Positions 23,048 to 30,806 of a DNA stretch of 43,851 bases are shown one piece after another. How positions within the stretch are numbered: the stretch's first letter is position 1; every line of letters begins with the position of its first letter. Source of the DNA: an uncultured Clostridia bacterium (GTDB lineage Bacteria; Bacillota; Clostridia; Christensenellales; Aristaeellaceae); assembly GCA_934630975.1 (NCBI GenBank), contig CAKTXH010000006.1, positions 1 through 43,851 on the forward strand, read 5' to 3'. The position numbers were made by a program, and so were the translations under genes. Under the pieces are notes generated by a model, which saw only the letters and a list, made by a program, of their open reading frames with translations, searched no databases and was not told the DNA's origin.

Positions 23048-23722
23048 TTACGAATGTTTTTCGTTCCAATCCGCAATCGCGTCGGCAAACTGTTTTGCGC
23101 GCGCCTGAATCGCGGCGAAATCGCCGGATTTCACCGCGTCGGCGAGCACGAGCTGACCGCCCACGCCGAAGCCGCACACGCCCGCGTCAAGGAAGTCCGC
23201 GACGTTTTCGGGCTTCACGCCGCCGACGGCGGACATGTCGATATACGAAAGCGGCCCGCGGACGGCCTTGATATAGCTCACGCCGAGCGTGCCCGCCGGG
23301 AAGAGCTTGACGATATCCGCGCCCGCGCCGTGCGCCGCGACGATCTCCGTCGGGGTCAGCGCGCCGGGCATGGAGACCATGCCGAGCTGGCGGGTGCGGC
23401 GGATCACGCCGTAATCGACGTTCGGGGAGATGACGAGGCACGCGCCCGCGTCGCAGGCGGCCTCGACCTCCTGCACGGTCAGCGCCGTGCCGCATCCGAC
23501 GAGCACGCGGTCGCCGTATTTCTCCACCGTATGGCGGATTTTCCCGGCGTTTTCCTTCACGCAGTCCGCGCTGTCGTGGTCAAACGTAAATTCGAGCACG
23601 CGAACGCCGCCCGCAATCAGCGCTTCGACCACGCCGTCGAGCTTTTCCGTCGGCACATGGCGCAGGATGGCGACGAGCTTCGCCGCCTTGATCTGCGTCA
23701 GCGCCTCATGATGCGACAACAT
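23048..23722 (-). CDS. eda: KDPG/KDPGal-type aldolase family protein
   Basis: 224 residues, TIM-barrel class I aldolase. The Schiff-base lysine is K139 in ADIVKLFPAG, with the general base E44 in VLEFTFDHD and the typical VGCGTALTVQEVEAACDAGA, ISPNVD, PGALTPTEI and AVGGVKPENV. It would split 6-phospho-2-keto-3-deoxy sugar acids to pyruvate and glyceraldehyde 3-phosphate. With dgoK next door, KDPGal is the likely substrate. The usual ExTLRT motif is EFTFDH here, replacing the substrate-binding Arg by Asp48, so specificity may differ. It starts 15 bases after pepV with GGGAGGA upstream. Confidence 0.85.
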   Translation of the reverse strand: MLSHHEALTQIKAAKLVAILRHVPTEKLDGVVEALIAGGVRVLEFTFDHDSADCVKENAGKIRHTVEKYGDRVLVGCGTALTVQEVEAACDAGACLVISPNVDYGVIRRTRQLGMVSMPGALTPTEIVAAHGAGADIVKLFPAGTLGVSYIKAVRGPLSYIDMSAVGGVKPENVADFLDAGVCGFGVGGQLVLADAVKSGDFAAIQARAKQFADAIADWNEKHS

Positions 23723-23737
23723 GTCTCTTCCTCCCGC

Positions 23738-25111
23738 TTACGCGCACAGCGCGACGATGGCATAGGCGTAGATGCGCGCCGCTTTGATGAAGTTCGCCAC
23801 GTCGATGCTCTCGTTCGCCTGGTGCTCCAGCTCCAGCTCGCCCGGGAAGAGCATGCCGTAAGCCACGCCCTCCTTGAGGTGGCGCGCATACGTGCCGCCG
23901 CCGATGGCAAACGGCTTGGCGTTTTCGCCGGTGATGGTGTTGTACACGTCCATCAGCTTGACGACCAGCTCGCTGGATTCCGGCACATGGTGCGGCTTGC
24001 TCGGGTGAATCGGCTCGAGCGTATAACCGGCGGGCGCAAGGCGGCGCTGCACGGTCTCGCCGATGGTCTCCGGGTTGAAGAACACCGGGTAGCGGCAGTC
24101 AAACATCGCGTCGATCCTGCCTTCCTTCGCGAAGAGCAGGCCGAGGTTGATGGTCAGCGCGCCGGAAACCTTGTCGCTGCCCGCGATGCCCAGATCCTCG
24201 CCCGCGGACTCGCGGCCCGCCGCCTCGTCCAGCAGCGCAATCGGCGCGCCGCCGATGCCGAGCTTGGCAAGCACATGCACGAGCATCTTCGCGGCGTTCT
24301 TGCCCTTCTCCGGGAAGGACGCATGCGCGGCAACGCCGGTCACGGTCAGGCGGGTGTTGCCCTCTGCCAGCTCGCTTTCCAGCGCGCAGTCCTCGTCCTC
24401 CACGTCGAACGCGTCCGCCGCGGCCTCGCGCCAGTCGCCCGCGATCACGGCCACCGCCTGATTCGGCACGACGTTCACGCGCGTGCCGGAGGCAATCTCG
24501 ATCAGGCGCGCGTCATCCATCGCCGCATGCAGCGCCAGCTTAACGCCGCCCTTTTCGGTGTTGATCAGCGGAAAGTTCGCGTCCGGGGAGAAGCCCATAT
24601 CCGGCAGGCCGATCTTCTGCTCGTAATACTTAAGATCCTGCATGCCGCACTCCTCGTCGCAGCCGAGAATCAAGCGGCAGCGGCGGCGCAGCGGGATGCC
24701 CGCGTTCAGAATCGCCTTCATCGCGAATACGGCGGCCACGCCCGGGCCTTTGTCGTCGCTCGTGCCGCGGCCGATCATGCGGCCGTCCACGATCTCCGCG
24801 CCGTAGGGATCATGATCCCAGCCCTCGCCTTCCGGCACAACGTCCAGATGGCTCAGCACGGCGATCACCTCGTCGCCCTCGCCGATTTCGGTATCGCAGC
24901 AGTAGCCGTCCACGTCGCGCGGCTCCATACCCAAACGCTTCAAATCCGCCATCGCGGTATCCAGCGCGCGGCGAACGCCCGCACCGAAAGGCGCGTTCTC
25001 GGCGCTGCGCTCCGCGCGAACGCTCGGTACGCGGATCCAGCGCTGAAGCGTTTCGACCATATCGCCCTCGAGGGCTTTCAGCTCGGCGTCGAGTTTCTCA
25101 TTGTATTGCAT
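23738..25111 (-). CDS. pepV: M20-family dipeptidase, PepV type
   Basis: 457 residues. Zinc metallopeptidase that releases amino acids from dipeptides. Metal site residues: H88 and D90 in VLSHLDVVPEG, D119/D120 in GRGTSDDKGP, and E153/E154 in CDEECGM. The lid domain has GVAAHASFPEKGKNA. The C-terminal IGGGTYARHLKEGVAYG and ELEHQANESI supply the last ligand. The ATG at 25111 has GAAAGGGG upstream. It is the first of a likely pepV-aldolase-dgoK operon. A hairpin repeat precedes it and no convincing promoter box is seen. Confidence 0.93.
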   Translation of the reverse strand: MQYNEKLDAELKALEGDMVETLQRWIRVPSVRAERSAENAPFGAGVRRALDTAMADLKRLGMEPRDVDGYCCDTEIGEGDEVIAVLSHLDVVPEGEGWDHDPYGAEIVDGRMIGRGTSDDKGPGVAAVFAMKAILNAGIPLRRRCRLILGCDEECGMQDLKYYEQKIGLPDMGFSPDANFPLINTEKGGVKLALHAAMDDARLIEIASGTRVNVVPNQAVAVIAGDWREAAADAFDVEDEDCALESELAEGNTRLTVTGVAAHASFPEKGKNAAKMLVHVLAKLGIGGAPIALLDEAAGRESAGEDLGIAGSDKVSGALTINLGLLFAKEGRIDAMFDCRYPVFFNPETIGETVQRRLAPAGYTLEPIHPSKPHHVPESSELVVKLMDVYNTITGENAKPFAIGGGTYARHLKEGVAYGMLFPGELELEHQANESIDVANFIKAARIYAYAIVALCA

Positions 25112-25162
25112 GTTTTTATCCCCTTTCAATATTTTGACAAAAAACTTTTATTTCCAAGGTTT

Positions 25163-25321
25163 CGTGCCTGCGGGCACGACCAAAGGGCTTTCCGGTCGCC
25201 CTTTGGAAACCTTCGGCTGCACATAAGAAAGATTGACCCTTCCCTCTTTTATCGCGCAGCGATAAAAAGCCGGGAGGTGTCGAAACCTCAGGTTCCGACC
25301 GGGGTTTGGGGCAGCGCCCCA
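25163..25321. repeat. Triple-hairpin repeat, copy C (inverted), with two extra hairpins
   Basis: This fills most of the 217-base gap between the PatB-type gene and pepV. Read on the minus strand it has TGGGGC/GCCCCA (25321-25307), TCGGAACC/GGTTTCGA around TGA with one G-T pair (25298-25280), and TTTTATCGC/GCGATAAAA around TGC (25267-25247), the family order. Two further perfect hairpins follow: CCAAAGGGC/GCCCTTTGG (25206-25180) and CGTGCC/GGCACG (25178-25163). Confidence 0.75.
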
Positions 25322-25328
25322 TCATCCT

Positions 25329-26504
25329 TTACCCCAAAACGGTTTTCAACCGTTCCAGCGCCGCTTCAAGCTGCGCGCGCGGACAGCCGATGTTCAGCCG
25401 AATGAACCCGCGCCCGCTCTCGCCGAAGAACAGGCCGTCGTTTACCTTCACGTGCGCCTCGAACAGGCGGCGCATCAGCTCCTCCTGCTCAAGCCCCAGC
25501 GCGCGGCAGTCCAGCCACATCAGGTAGGTCGCCTCCAGCGGCGTAACGATCACCTTCGGGAAGTGTTCCTTCGCGTAGGCCGTCACCAAATCGCAGTTCG
25601 CCATCAGATACGCTTTCAGCCCGTCCAGCCATTCGTCGCAGGCCATATACGCCGCGCGCGTCGCCGCAAGGGCGAACACGTTGCCGCTCGTCACGCCGCT
25701 GGCCACGGATTCCTTCGCAATCGCTTCGCGCATCTTCTCGTTTTTGCACACCAGCGAAGCCTGCTGCAAGCCCGCGACGTTGAACGTCTTGCTCGCCGCG
25801 CAGAGCATCACCGCCAGCTCGTCCGCATGCGGCTGATTCAACACGCTATGGTGCGCGTTCGGCGCATAGACGAAATCCGCGTGAATCTCGTCGCAGACCA
25901 ACGGCACACCATATTTATAGCACAGGTTGACCACGCCCGCAAGCTCTTCCTGCGTCCATGCGCGCCCGCACGGGTTATGCGGCGAGCAGAACATGACCAG
26001 CTTCGCCTCGCGGGCGGCCAGCCTGCCCTCCGCGTCGGCGAGGTTCAGCGTATAATGGCCGCGCGCGTCGCAAGCCATCGGGCTTCCCACCACCTTGCGG
26101 CCGCTTTCCGTAATGGAAGCGTAGAACGGGCCGTACACCGGCGTAAAGATCAACACGCCGTCGCCCGGCTCGGTCAGCGCGCGCACGCAGGTGCGCAGCT
26201 CGGAAACGACGCACGGCCCCATCAGCACATCCTTCGGCTCAAAGCTGACCCCGTGATGGCGCTTCCAATAGTCGCAGAGCGCGCGCGCATCCTGTTCGCC
26301 GCTCATCGTATAGCCCCACGTGCCCTGCTCAGCGACCTTTTTCACCGCTTCCGCAATGGCTGGCGCGGAGCGGAAATCCATATCCGCCACCCACATAGGG
26401 ATCATTTCCGGGTCGTGATGCTCGTCGTCCATGCCGTCCCACTTCACGCAGTCCGTATGGCGGCGTTCAAGGCCGGCGTCGAAAAACGCCTTGTCGAATT
26501 CCAT
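25329..26504 (-). CDS. patB: PatB/MalY-type PLP-dependent aminotransferase or C-S lyase
   Basis: 391 residues, fold-type I PLP enzyme. The PatB/MalY hallmark PMWVADMDFRSAPAI (36-50) is present, as are SPHNPCGR, CDEIHADFVY (D205 pairs with the PLP ring) and the PLP lysine K239 in SKTFNVAGLQ. The conserved C-terminal FIRLNIGCPR binds the substrate carboxylate. Members cleave cystathionine or cysteine to pyruvate, ammonia and a thiol, and some act as aminotransferases. The ATG has AAGGAGGA upstream. It lies 69 bases after the methyltransferase gene, with no visible promoter between, so it may be co-transcribed. Confidence 0.92.
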   Translation of the reverse strand: MEFDKAFFDAGLERRHTDCVKWDGMDDEHHDPEMIPMWVADMDFRSAPAIAEAVKKVAEQGTWGYTMSGEQDARALCDYWKRHHGVSFEPKDVLMGPCVVSELRTCVRALTEPGDGVLIFTPVYGPFYASITESGRKVVGSPMACDARGHYTLNLADAEGRLAAREAKLVMFCSPHNPCGRAWTQEELAGVVNLCYKYGVPLVCDEIHADFVYAPNAHHSVLNQPHADELAVMLCAASKTFNVAGLQQASLVCKNEKMREAIAKESVASGVTSGNVFALAATRAAYMACDEWLDGLKAYLMANCDLVTAYAKEHFPKVIVTPLEATYLMWLDCRALGLEQEELMRRLFEAHVKVNDGLFFGESGRGFIRLNIGCPRAQLEAALERLKTVLG

Positions 26505-26573
26505 GACTCATTCCTCCTTGGTTAATCAGGCCGCCGATCTCTCTCGGATTCCAACGCCCGCGTTTTTTCCCGT

Positions 26574-27161
26574 TTACTTTTGGCACGCGATGACCCAATA
26601 GCCGCCGTCGCGCTCGATGGTTTCCGCCTCGGCGTACAGTTCTTTCAGGAACTTGAGCGCGCTGGGCGCGCCCTGCTGTTTGCGGATCACCAGATACAGC
26701 GCGCCGCCCTCTGCAAGGTGCGCCTTAGCGTCCTCGAACATCCGATAGATCACGGCCTTGCCCGCGCGGATCGGCGGGTTAGTGATCACCGCGTCGAACT
26801 CGCCTTCGACATGGGCAAAGCCGTCGGAGAGAACGGCCTTCGCCTGCATGCCGTTTTTCTGCACGTTATGGACGGCGAGATCGAGCGCGCGCTCGTTCAC
26901 GTCGGCCATCGTCACATCCAGCGCCGGGAAGCGGGAGAGCGTCATGACGGTCATCGCGCCCCAGCCGCAGCCCATATCGAGCACGCGGCCATGCAGTTCC
27001 GGCAGGCTCTTACAGAGGATTTCGCTGCCGGGGTCGATATGCTGTTTGGAGAACACGCCCGCGTCGGTTTCAAACGCCAGCGTTTTACCCATGAACACGC
27101 TGGTGAAATGCCGCTCCTCGTGCTCGCTGGTCGGGGTATTGGTATAATAATATTCAGGCAT
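26574..27161 (-). CDS. Class I SAM-dependent methyltransferase, RsmC-like
   Basis: 195 residues. MPEYYYTNTPTSEHEERHF at the start and a C-terminal Rossmann domain: VLDMGCGWGAMT (60-71) binds SAM, and TNPPI (127-131) is the catalytic NPP[IY] motif of N-methyltransferases acting on RNA. It corresponds to the catalytic half of RsmC (16S rRNA G1207), a common stand-alone form in Bacillota. The RNA target is an inference. The ATG at 27161 has AAGGAG six bases upstream; the hairpin repeat at 27174 lies just before it. Confidence 0.88.
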   Translation of the reverse strand: MPEYYYTNTPTSEHEERHFTSVFMGKTLAFETDAGVFSKQHIDPGSEILCKSLPELHGRVLDMGCGWGAMTVMTLSRFPALDVTMADVNERALDLAVHNVQKNGMQAKAVLSDGFAHVEGEFDAVITNPPIRAGKAVIYRMFEDAKAHLAEGGALYLVIRKQQGAPSALKFLKELYAEAETIERDGGYWVIACQK

Positions 27162-27173
27162 AAAAAACTCCTT

Positions 27174-27251
27174 TTTGGGGCTTTGCCCCAAACCCCACCA
27201 AGAACCTGAGGTTCTTGGATTTCCCACCTTCTTTATTGCTTTGCAATAAAG
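27174..27251. repeat. Triple-hairpin repeat, copy D (best preserved)
   Basis: Three perfect hairpins in the gap between the pseudouridine synthase stop and the methyltransferase start. They are TTTGGGGC/GCCCCAAA around TTT (27174-27192), CCAAGAACC/GGTTCTTGG around TGA (27198-27218) and CTTTATTGC/GCAATAAAG around TTT (27231-27251). Order, spacing and the central AACC-TGA-GGTT match copies A-C while outer stem bases differ in a paired way. Confidence 0.85.
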
Positions 27252-27256
27252 AAAAT

Positions 27257-27973
27257 TTATTTCGTTTCAACTTCGAGCAGGCTGACCTCGTCTTCCGTCA
27301 GTTCGCGCCACTCACCGGGCTTCAATTCGGGATCGAGCGCAAGGCCGCCGATGGCCATGCGTTTGAGATAGACGACATGTTTCCCCCGTGCGGCGAACAT
27401 GCGCTTGACCTGATGATACTTGCCCTCGGTCACGCGGATATAGGCCGCGTCGCTGCCGTCGCGGTCGATTTGAGCCGGTCTTGCGTCGAACTCGCCGTCC
27501 GCATCGCTGATATGAATCCCGGCTTCCAGCGCGGCAACGTCCGCATTGGTCAATTCGCCGTCGAGCCGGGCGTAATAAACCTTGCCGACCTCGTGTCTGG
27601 GCGAAATGATGCGGTGCGCCAACTGCCCGTCGGATGTAATGATCAGCAGGCCCTCGGTATCCTTATCCAACCGCCCGGCGGGCATCGCGCCCATCGCGGC
27701 ATACAGCGGCGGCAGCAGATCCATCACGGTCTTCTGCTTTTTATCCCGCGCGGCGGTCAGCACGCCGGAGGGCTTATTGAGCATCACGTGGCGCACGGCC
27801 TTATAGCAAAGCTGCCGACCGTCCAGCCGCACGTCGCTCGTCTCGCCGCAGACCTGCATGCCCGCGTCTCTCGCCGCCGCGCCGTCCACCGTCACGCGCC
27901 CGGCACGCACCATCGCCTTGATTTCGCTCCGCGTGCCCTCGCCGAGCAGGGCAAGCAGTTTGTCAAGCCGCAT
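27257..27973 (-). CDS. rsuA: RsuA/RluB-type pseudouridine synthase
   Basis: 238 residues. An S4 RNA-binding domain (MRLDKLLALLGEGTRSEIK...GRVTVDG) precedes the synthase domain, with VMLNKPSGVLTA and the catalytic Asp103 in GRLDKDTEGLL; EGKYHQVKRMFAA and LKRMAIGGLAL follow. Such enzymes isomerise specific uridines in 16S or 23S rRNA. The ATG at 27973 gives the usual family N-terminus. However, GGGAGG is 20 bases away from it and only eight bases from an in-frame TTG at 27985, so translation may start there (four extra residues). Promoter at 28105-28133. Confidence 0.92.
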   Translation of the reverse strand: MRLDKLLALLGEGTRSEIKAMVRAGRVTVDGAAARDAGMQVCGETSDVRLDGRQLCYKAVRHVMLNKPSGVLTAARDKKQKTVMDLLPPLYAAMGAMPAGRLDKDTEGLLIITSDGQLAHRIISPRHEVGKVYYARLDGELTNADVAALEAGIHISDADGEFDARPAQIDRDGSDAAYIRVTEGKYHQVKRMFAARGKHVVYLKRMAIGGLALDPELKPGEWRELTEDEVSLLEVETK

Positions 27974-28104
27974 TTTTTCGCTCAAATCCTCATCCTCCCA
28001 CAAATGCGTCCATCCCAAATTCAGCTATGCTTTCATTTGCGGAGTCGCAGGGGCGCGCATCGCGCGTCCGTCCCTTTACCGCTTTCCGTTTCCATGTGTT
28101 TTCC

Positions 28105-28133
28105 ATTATACAGCACGGCAGGCGGTTTTGCAA
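28105..28133 (-). promoter_or_regulatory. Sigma-A promoter of the RsuA-like gene
   Basis: Minus strand TTGCAA (28133-28128), 17-base spacer, perfect TATAAT (28110-28105). The leader is about 120 bases and contains GGCGCGC/GCGCGTCC-type palindromic sequence. Confidence 0.8.
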
Positions 28134-28206
28134 TCGCGCGGCGCGCTTGGCGATTTTTTGTCAACATTGGCCTGCGTCCTCCCTGTTCGGCGCGTTTTGC
28201 GCATGC

Positions 28207-28255
28207 GGGACAAAATCCGCCCGGATGGACATTTTGTGTTCAAAAACTGTCCCGA
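28207..28255 (+). other. Nested palindrome upstream of the glg promoter
   Basis: In the 442-base gap before glgC. GGGACA near 28207 can pair with TGTCCC near 28248. Inside it ACAAAAT (28210-28216) pairs with ATTTTGT (28231-28237), and TCCG/CGGA (28216-28225) lies within. These are alternative stems about 60-110 bases upstream of the -10 box. It could be a protein-binding site or leftover repeat; no family is recognised. No gene is seen in the rest of the gap. Confidence 0.4.
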
Positions 28256-28312
28256 TTCCGGGGGCTGTCATGGAAACATCACATGAATTTGCTTTTCCTT
28301 TTGCACAGTTTA

Positions 28313-28321
28313 TGATATAAT
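28313..28321 (+). promoter_or_regulatory. Extended -10 promoter of the glg operon
   Basis: TG-A-TATAAT (28313-28321) is a consensus extended -10 element. No good -35 box is at the right distance. Transcription would begin near 28328, giving a leader of about 88 bases with AGGAG ten bases before the glgC ATG. Confidence 0.7.
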
Positions 28322-28415
28322 GCAGCTAAGCGGAAAAAAACGCGTGAATGAAGCGCGCGGGCTTTCCAATGTGCTTTCGGCAAGATAAACCCAATATCAC
28401 AGGAGTGTGTTCACA

Positions 28416-29597
28416 ATGAGGAAGAAGCAATGTGTTGCCATGCTGCTCGCAGGCGGCCAGGGCAGCCGTCTGGGCATCCTGACCAAGGACGTCGCCAAGC
28501 CGGCAGTTCCCTACGGCGGAAAATACCGTATCATTGATTTTCCGCTTTCCAACTGCACCAACTCGGGTATCGACGTGGTGGGCGTGCTGACGCAGTACCG
28601 CCCGCTGGAACTCAACGCCTACATCGGTTCCGGCTCTCCGTGGGATCTTGACCTTTCCAACGGCGGCGTTTACGTTCTGCCGCCGTATCAGACCGGCAAG
28701 ACCGGCGAATGGTACAAGGGCACGGCCAACGCCATCTATCAGAATATCCCCTTCATCGCCCAGTGGGACCCGGAGTACGTGCTGGTGCTCTCCGGCGACC
28801 ACATCTATAAGATGGATTACAACGCGATGCTGCGCGAGCACATCAGCAACGGCGCGGATCTGACCATCGCCGTGCGCGAAGTGCCGTGGGAGGAAGCGCC
28901 GCGCTTCGGCATCCTCAACACGGACGAGCACAACCGCATCACCGAGTTTGAGGAGAAGCCCGCCCAGCCCAAGAGCAACAAGGCTTCGATGGGCGTTTAC
29001 ATCTTCTCCTGGAGCAAGATGCGCAAGTATCTGGAGCTGGACGAGGCCAACCCGAACAGCGACAACGACTTCGGCAAGAACATCATCCCGGCGATGCTCG
29101 AGGCCGGCGAGAATCTGTATACCTACACGTTTGACGGCTACTGGAAGGACGTGGGCACCATCGAATCCCTCTGGGAAGCGAACATGGACCTGCTCGAGAT
29201 GCCCATGCCGATCGACCTGTACGACAAGCGCTGGCGCATCTACGCCCGTAACCCGGGCATGCCGCCGCACTACATTGCCGACGGCGCGAAGGTCGTCAAC
29301 TGCCTGATCACCGAGGGCTGCGAGGTCAAGGGCGTGATCAACCATTCCGTGCTCTTTGCGGGCGTGACGGTGGAAACCGGCGCGGAGATCACCGACGCGG
29401 TGATCATGCCGGGCGCGGTCATCGAGCGCGGCGCGGTGGTTCGCCGTGCCATCATCGCGGAAAACGCGCACATCGGCGCGGGCGCGGTGGTCGGCGAGGA
29501 GACCGGCAAGATTGCCGTCGTCGGCCACAACGCCGTGATCCCCGCGGGGGATAAGGTTGCCGCGGGCGCTCAGATTGACGCCGGCGCGCAGCAGTAA
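28416..29597 (+). CDS. glgC: Glucose-1-phosphate adenylyltransferase, catalytic subunit
   Basis: 393 residues. Makes ADP-glucose from ATP and glucose 1-phosphate, the committed step of glycogen synthesis. The nucleotide loop MLLAGGQGSRLGILT, KPAVPYGGKYRIIDFPLSNC, LSGDHIYKMDY and the GYWKDVGTIESLWEANM region are all intact. A left-handed beta-helix made of imperfect hexapeptides forms the C-terminus (GAEITDAVIMPGAVIERGAVV). The ATG at 28416 has AGGAG ten bases upstream; a GTG three codons earlier is too close to it. First gene of glgC-glgD-glgA; glgD follows after 14 bases. Confidence 0.97.
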   Translation: MRKKQCVAMLLAGGQGSRLGILTKDVAKPAVPYGGKYRIIDFPLSNCTNSGIDVVGVLTQYRPLELNAYIGSGSPWDLDLSNGGVYVLPPYQTGKTGEWYKGTANAIYQNIPFIAQWDPEYVLVLSGDHIYKMDYNAMLREHISNGADLTIAVREVPWEEAPRFGILNTDEHNRITEFEEKPAQPKSNKASMGVYIFSWSKMRKYLELDEANPNSDNDFGKNIIPAMLEAGENLYTYTFDGYWKDVGTIESLWEANMDLLEMPMPIDLYDKRWRIYARNPGMPPHYIADGAKVVNCLITEGCEVKGVINHSVLFAGVTVETGAEITDAVIMPGAVIERGAVVRRAIIAENAHIGAGAVVGEETGKIAVVGHNAVIPAGDKVAAGAQIDAGAQQ

Positions 29598-29611
29598 GGA
29601 GGGCACCCACA

Positions 29612-30736
29612 ATGAAAGACGTCATGGGTTTGATTTTTACCGGTGAGAACGATATCCACCTCGGCGAGCTGACCAGCCTGCGCGCGGTTGCCGCCCTTCC
29701 GATCGCGGGCCGTTACCGCGTGATCGACTTCCAGCTTTCCTCGATGGTGCACAGCGGCATTAAGAACGTCGGCGTGATCACGCAGAAGAACTACTCTTCC
29801 CTGATGGATCACATCGGTTCCGGCCGCGAGTGGGATCTGCACGGCAAGCAGGGCCTTGTGATGCTGCCGCCGTTCCTGACCCGCGAGAACATGGGCGTTT
29901 ACTCCGGCCTGCTGGATGCGCTCAAATCCAACAGCACCTATCTGCGCCTCTCCCGTCAGGAATACATCGTGCTGACCAACAGCCACACGATCTATAATAT
30001 GGATTACACCGACGCGCTCAAGTACCACATGGAAAAGGGCGCGGATGTGACCGTGCTTTACGCGCACGGCGCGAAGGCCGTCGGCACCGAGGGCGAGAAC
30101 GACACGTTCCTCTCCGTCGATGAAGAGGGCAAGGTTACGGGCATGGAAATCGGTTCTTCCGTGCCGACGCGCGACTGCGCTTCCCTGAAGGTCTACATCA
30201 CCAAGCGCGAGCTGCTGCGCCAGCTCGTCGAGCAGGCGGCCGCCAACGGCATGCACGACTTTGACCGCGACATCCTCCAGCGCAACATCAACGACGGCAA
30301 CCTGAAGGTTTACGGCTACGAATACAAGGGGCTGGCCTGCCAGATCGACTCCATCCAGTCCTACTTCAACTTCAACATGTCGCTGCTCTCCGGCGACGTG
30401 CGCCGCCAGCTCTTCCCGAAGGATCGCCCGGTGTATACCAAGGTGCGCGACGACCTGCCGACCCGCTATGTGGACGAGTGCGAGTGCTCCAACTCGCTGA
30501 TTGCCAACGGCTGCGTGATCGAGGGCACGGTCATCAACTCCGTCCTCTTCCGCGGCGTGAAGATCGCCAAGGGCGCGGTTGTCAAGAACTCCATCGTCAT
30601 GCAGGACGCGCAGATTCAGGAAGGCGCGGAGATCGACCACTGCATCCTTGATAAGCAGAGCGTCATCCGCCGCAACGGCCGCCTGATCGCGCCCGCCGCT
30701 TACCCGATTGTCATCGCCAAGAACGTTGTGATTTAA
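29612..30736 (+). CDS. glgD: Glucose-1-phosphate adenylyltransferase subunit GlgD
   Basis: 374 residues. A GlgC homologue whose N-terminal nucleotide loop is changed to LIFTGENDIHLGELTSLR, without the GGxGxRL signature. It is therefore the non-catalytic partner that pairs with GlgC in Bacillota. RYRVIDFQLSSMVHSGI and the GSGREWDLHGKQG region are preserved, and a beta-helix domain (GCVIEGTVINSVLFRGVKI) ends the protein. The ATG follows AAGGAGGGC. A hairpin and T run separate it from glgA (30743-30780). Confidence 0.95.
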   Translation: MKDVMGLIFTGENDIHLGELTSLRAVAALPIAGRYRVIDFQLSSMVHSGIKNVGVITQKNYSSLMDHIGSGREWDLHGKQGLVMLPPFLTRENMGVYSGLLDALKSNSTYLRLSRQEYIVLTNSHTIYNMDYTDALKYHMEKGADVTVLYAHGAKAVGTEGENDTFLSVDEEGKVTGMEIGSSVPTRDCASLKVYITKRELLRQLVEQAAANGMHDFDRDILQRNINDGNLKVYGYEYKGLACQIDSIQSYFNFNMSLLSGDVRRQLFPKDRPVYTKVRDDLPTRYVDECECSNSLIANGCVIEGTVINSVLFRGVKIAKGAVVKNSIVMQDAQIQEGAEIDHCILDKQSVIRRNGRLIAPAAYPIVIAKNVVI

Positions 30737-30742
30737 AGCAAA

Positions 30743-30780
30743 GCGGGGGCTGTTCATGCGTGGACGGTTCCCGCCTTTTT
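30743..30780 (+). terminator. Possible attenuator between glgD and glgA
   Basis: GCGGG (30743-30747) pairs with CCCGC (30770-30774), followed by CTTTTT. The loop is long (22 bases) and the stem short, so it is probably a partial terminator or an mRNA processing/stability element, not a full stop. Confidence 0.4.
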
Positions 30781-30806
30781 CCATCAAAACATAAGGAGGA
30801 ATTCAC

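Noticed and set aside
22790..25405. 871-codon plus-strand open frame opposite dgoK, eda and pepV
   Set aside because: All three genes on the minus strand have catalytic motifs and ribosome binding sites; the antisense frame has no recognisable domain.
29612..30736. glgD as a decayed duplicate of glgC
   Set aside because: The altered nucleotide loop is the standard feature of the GlgD subunit family; the gene is intact and in its usual place.
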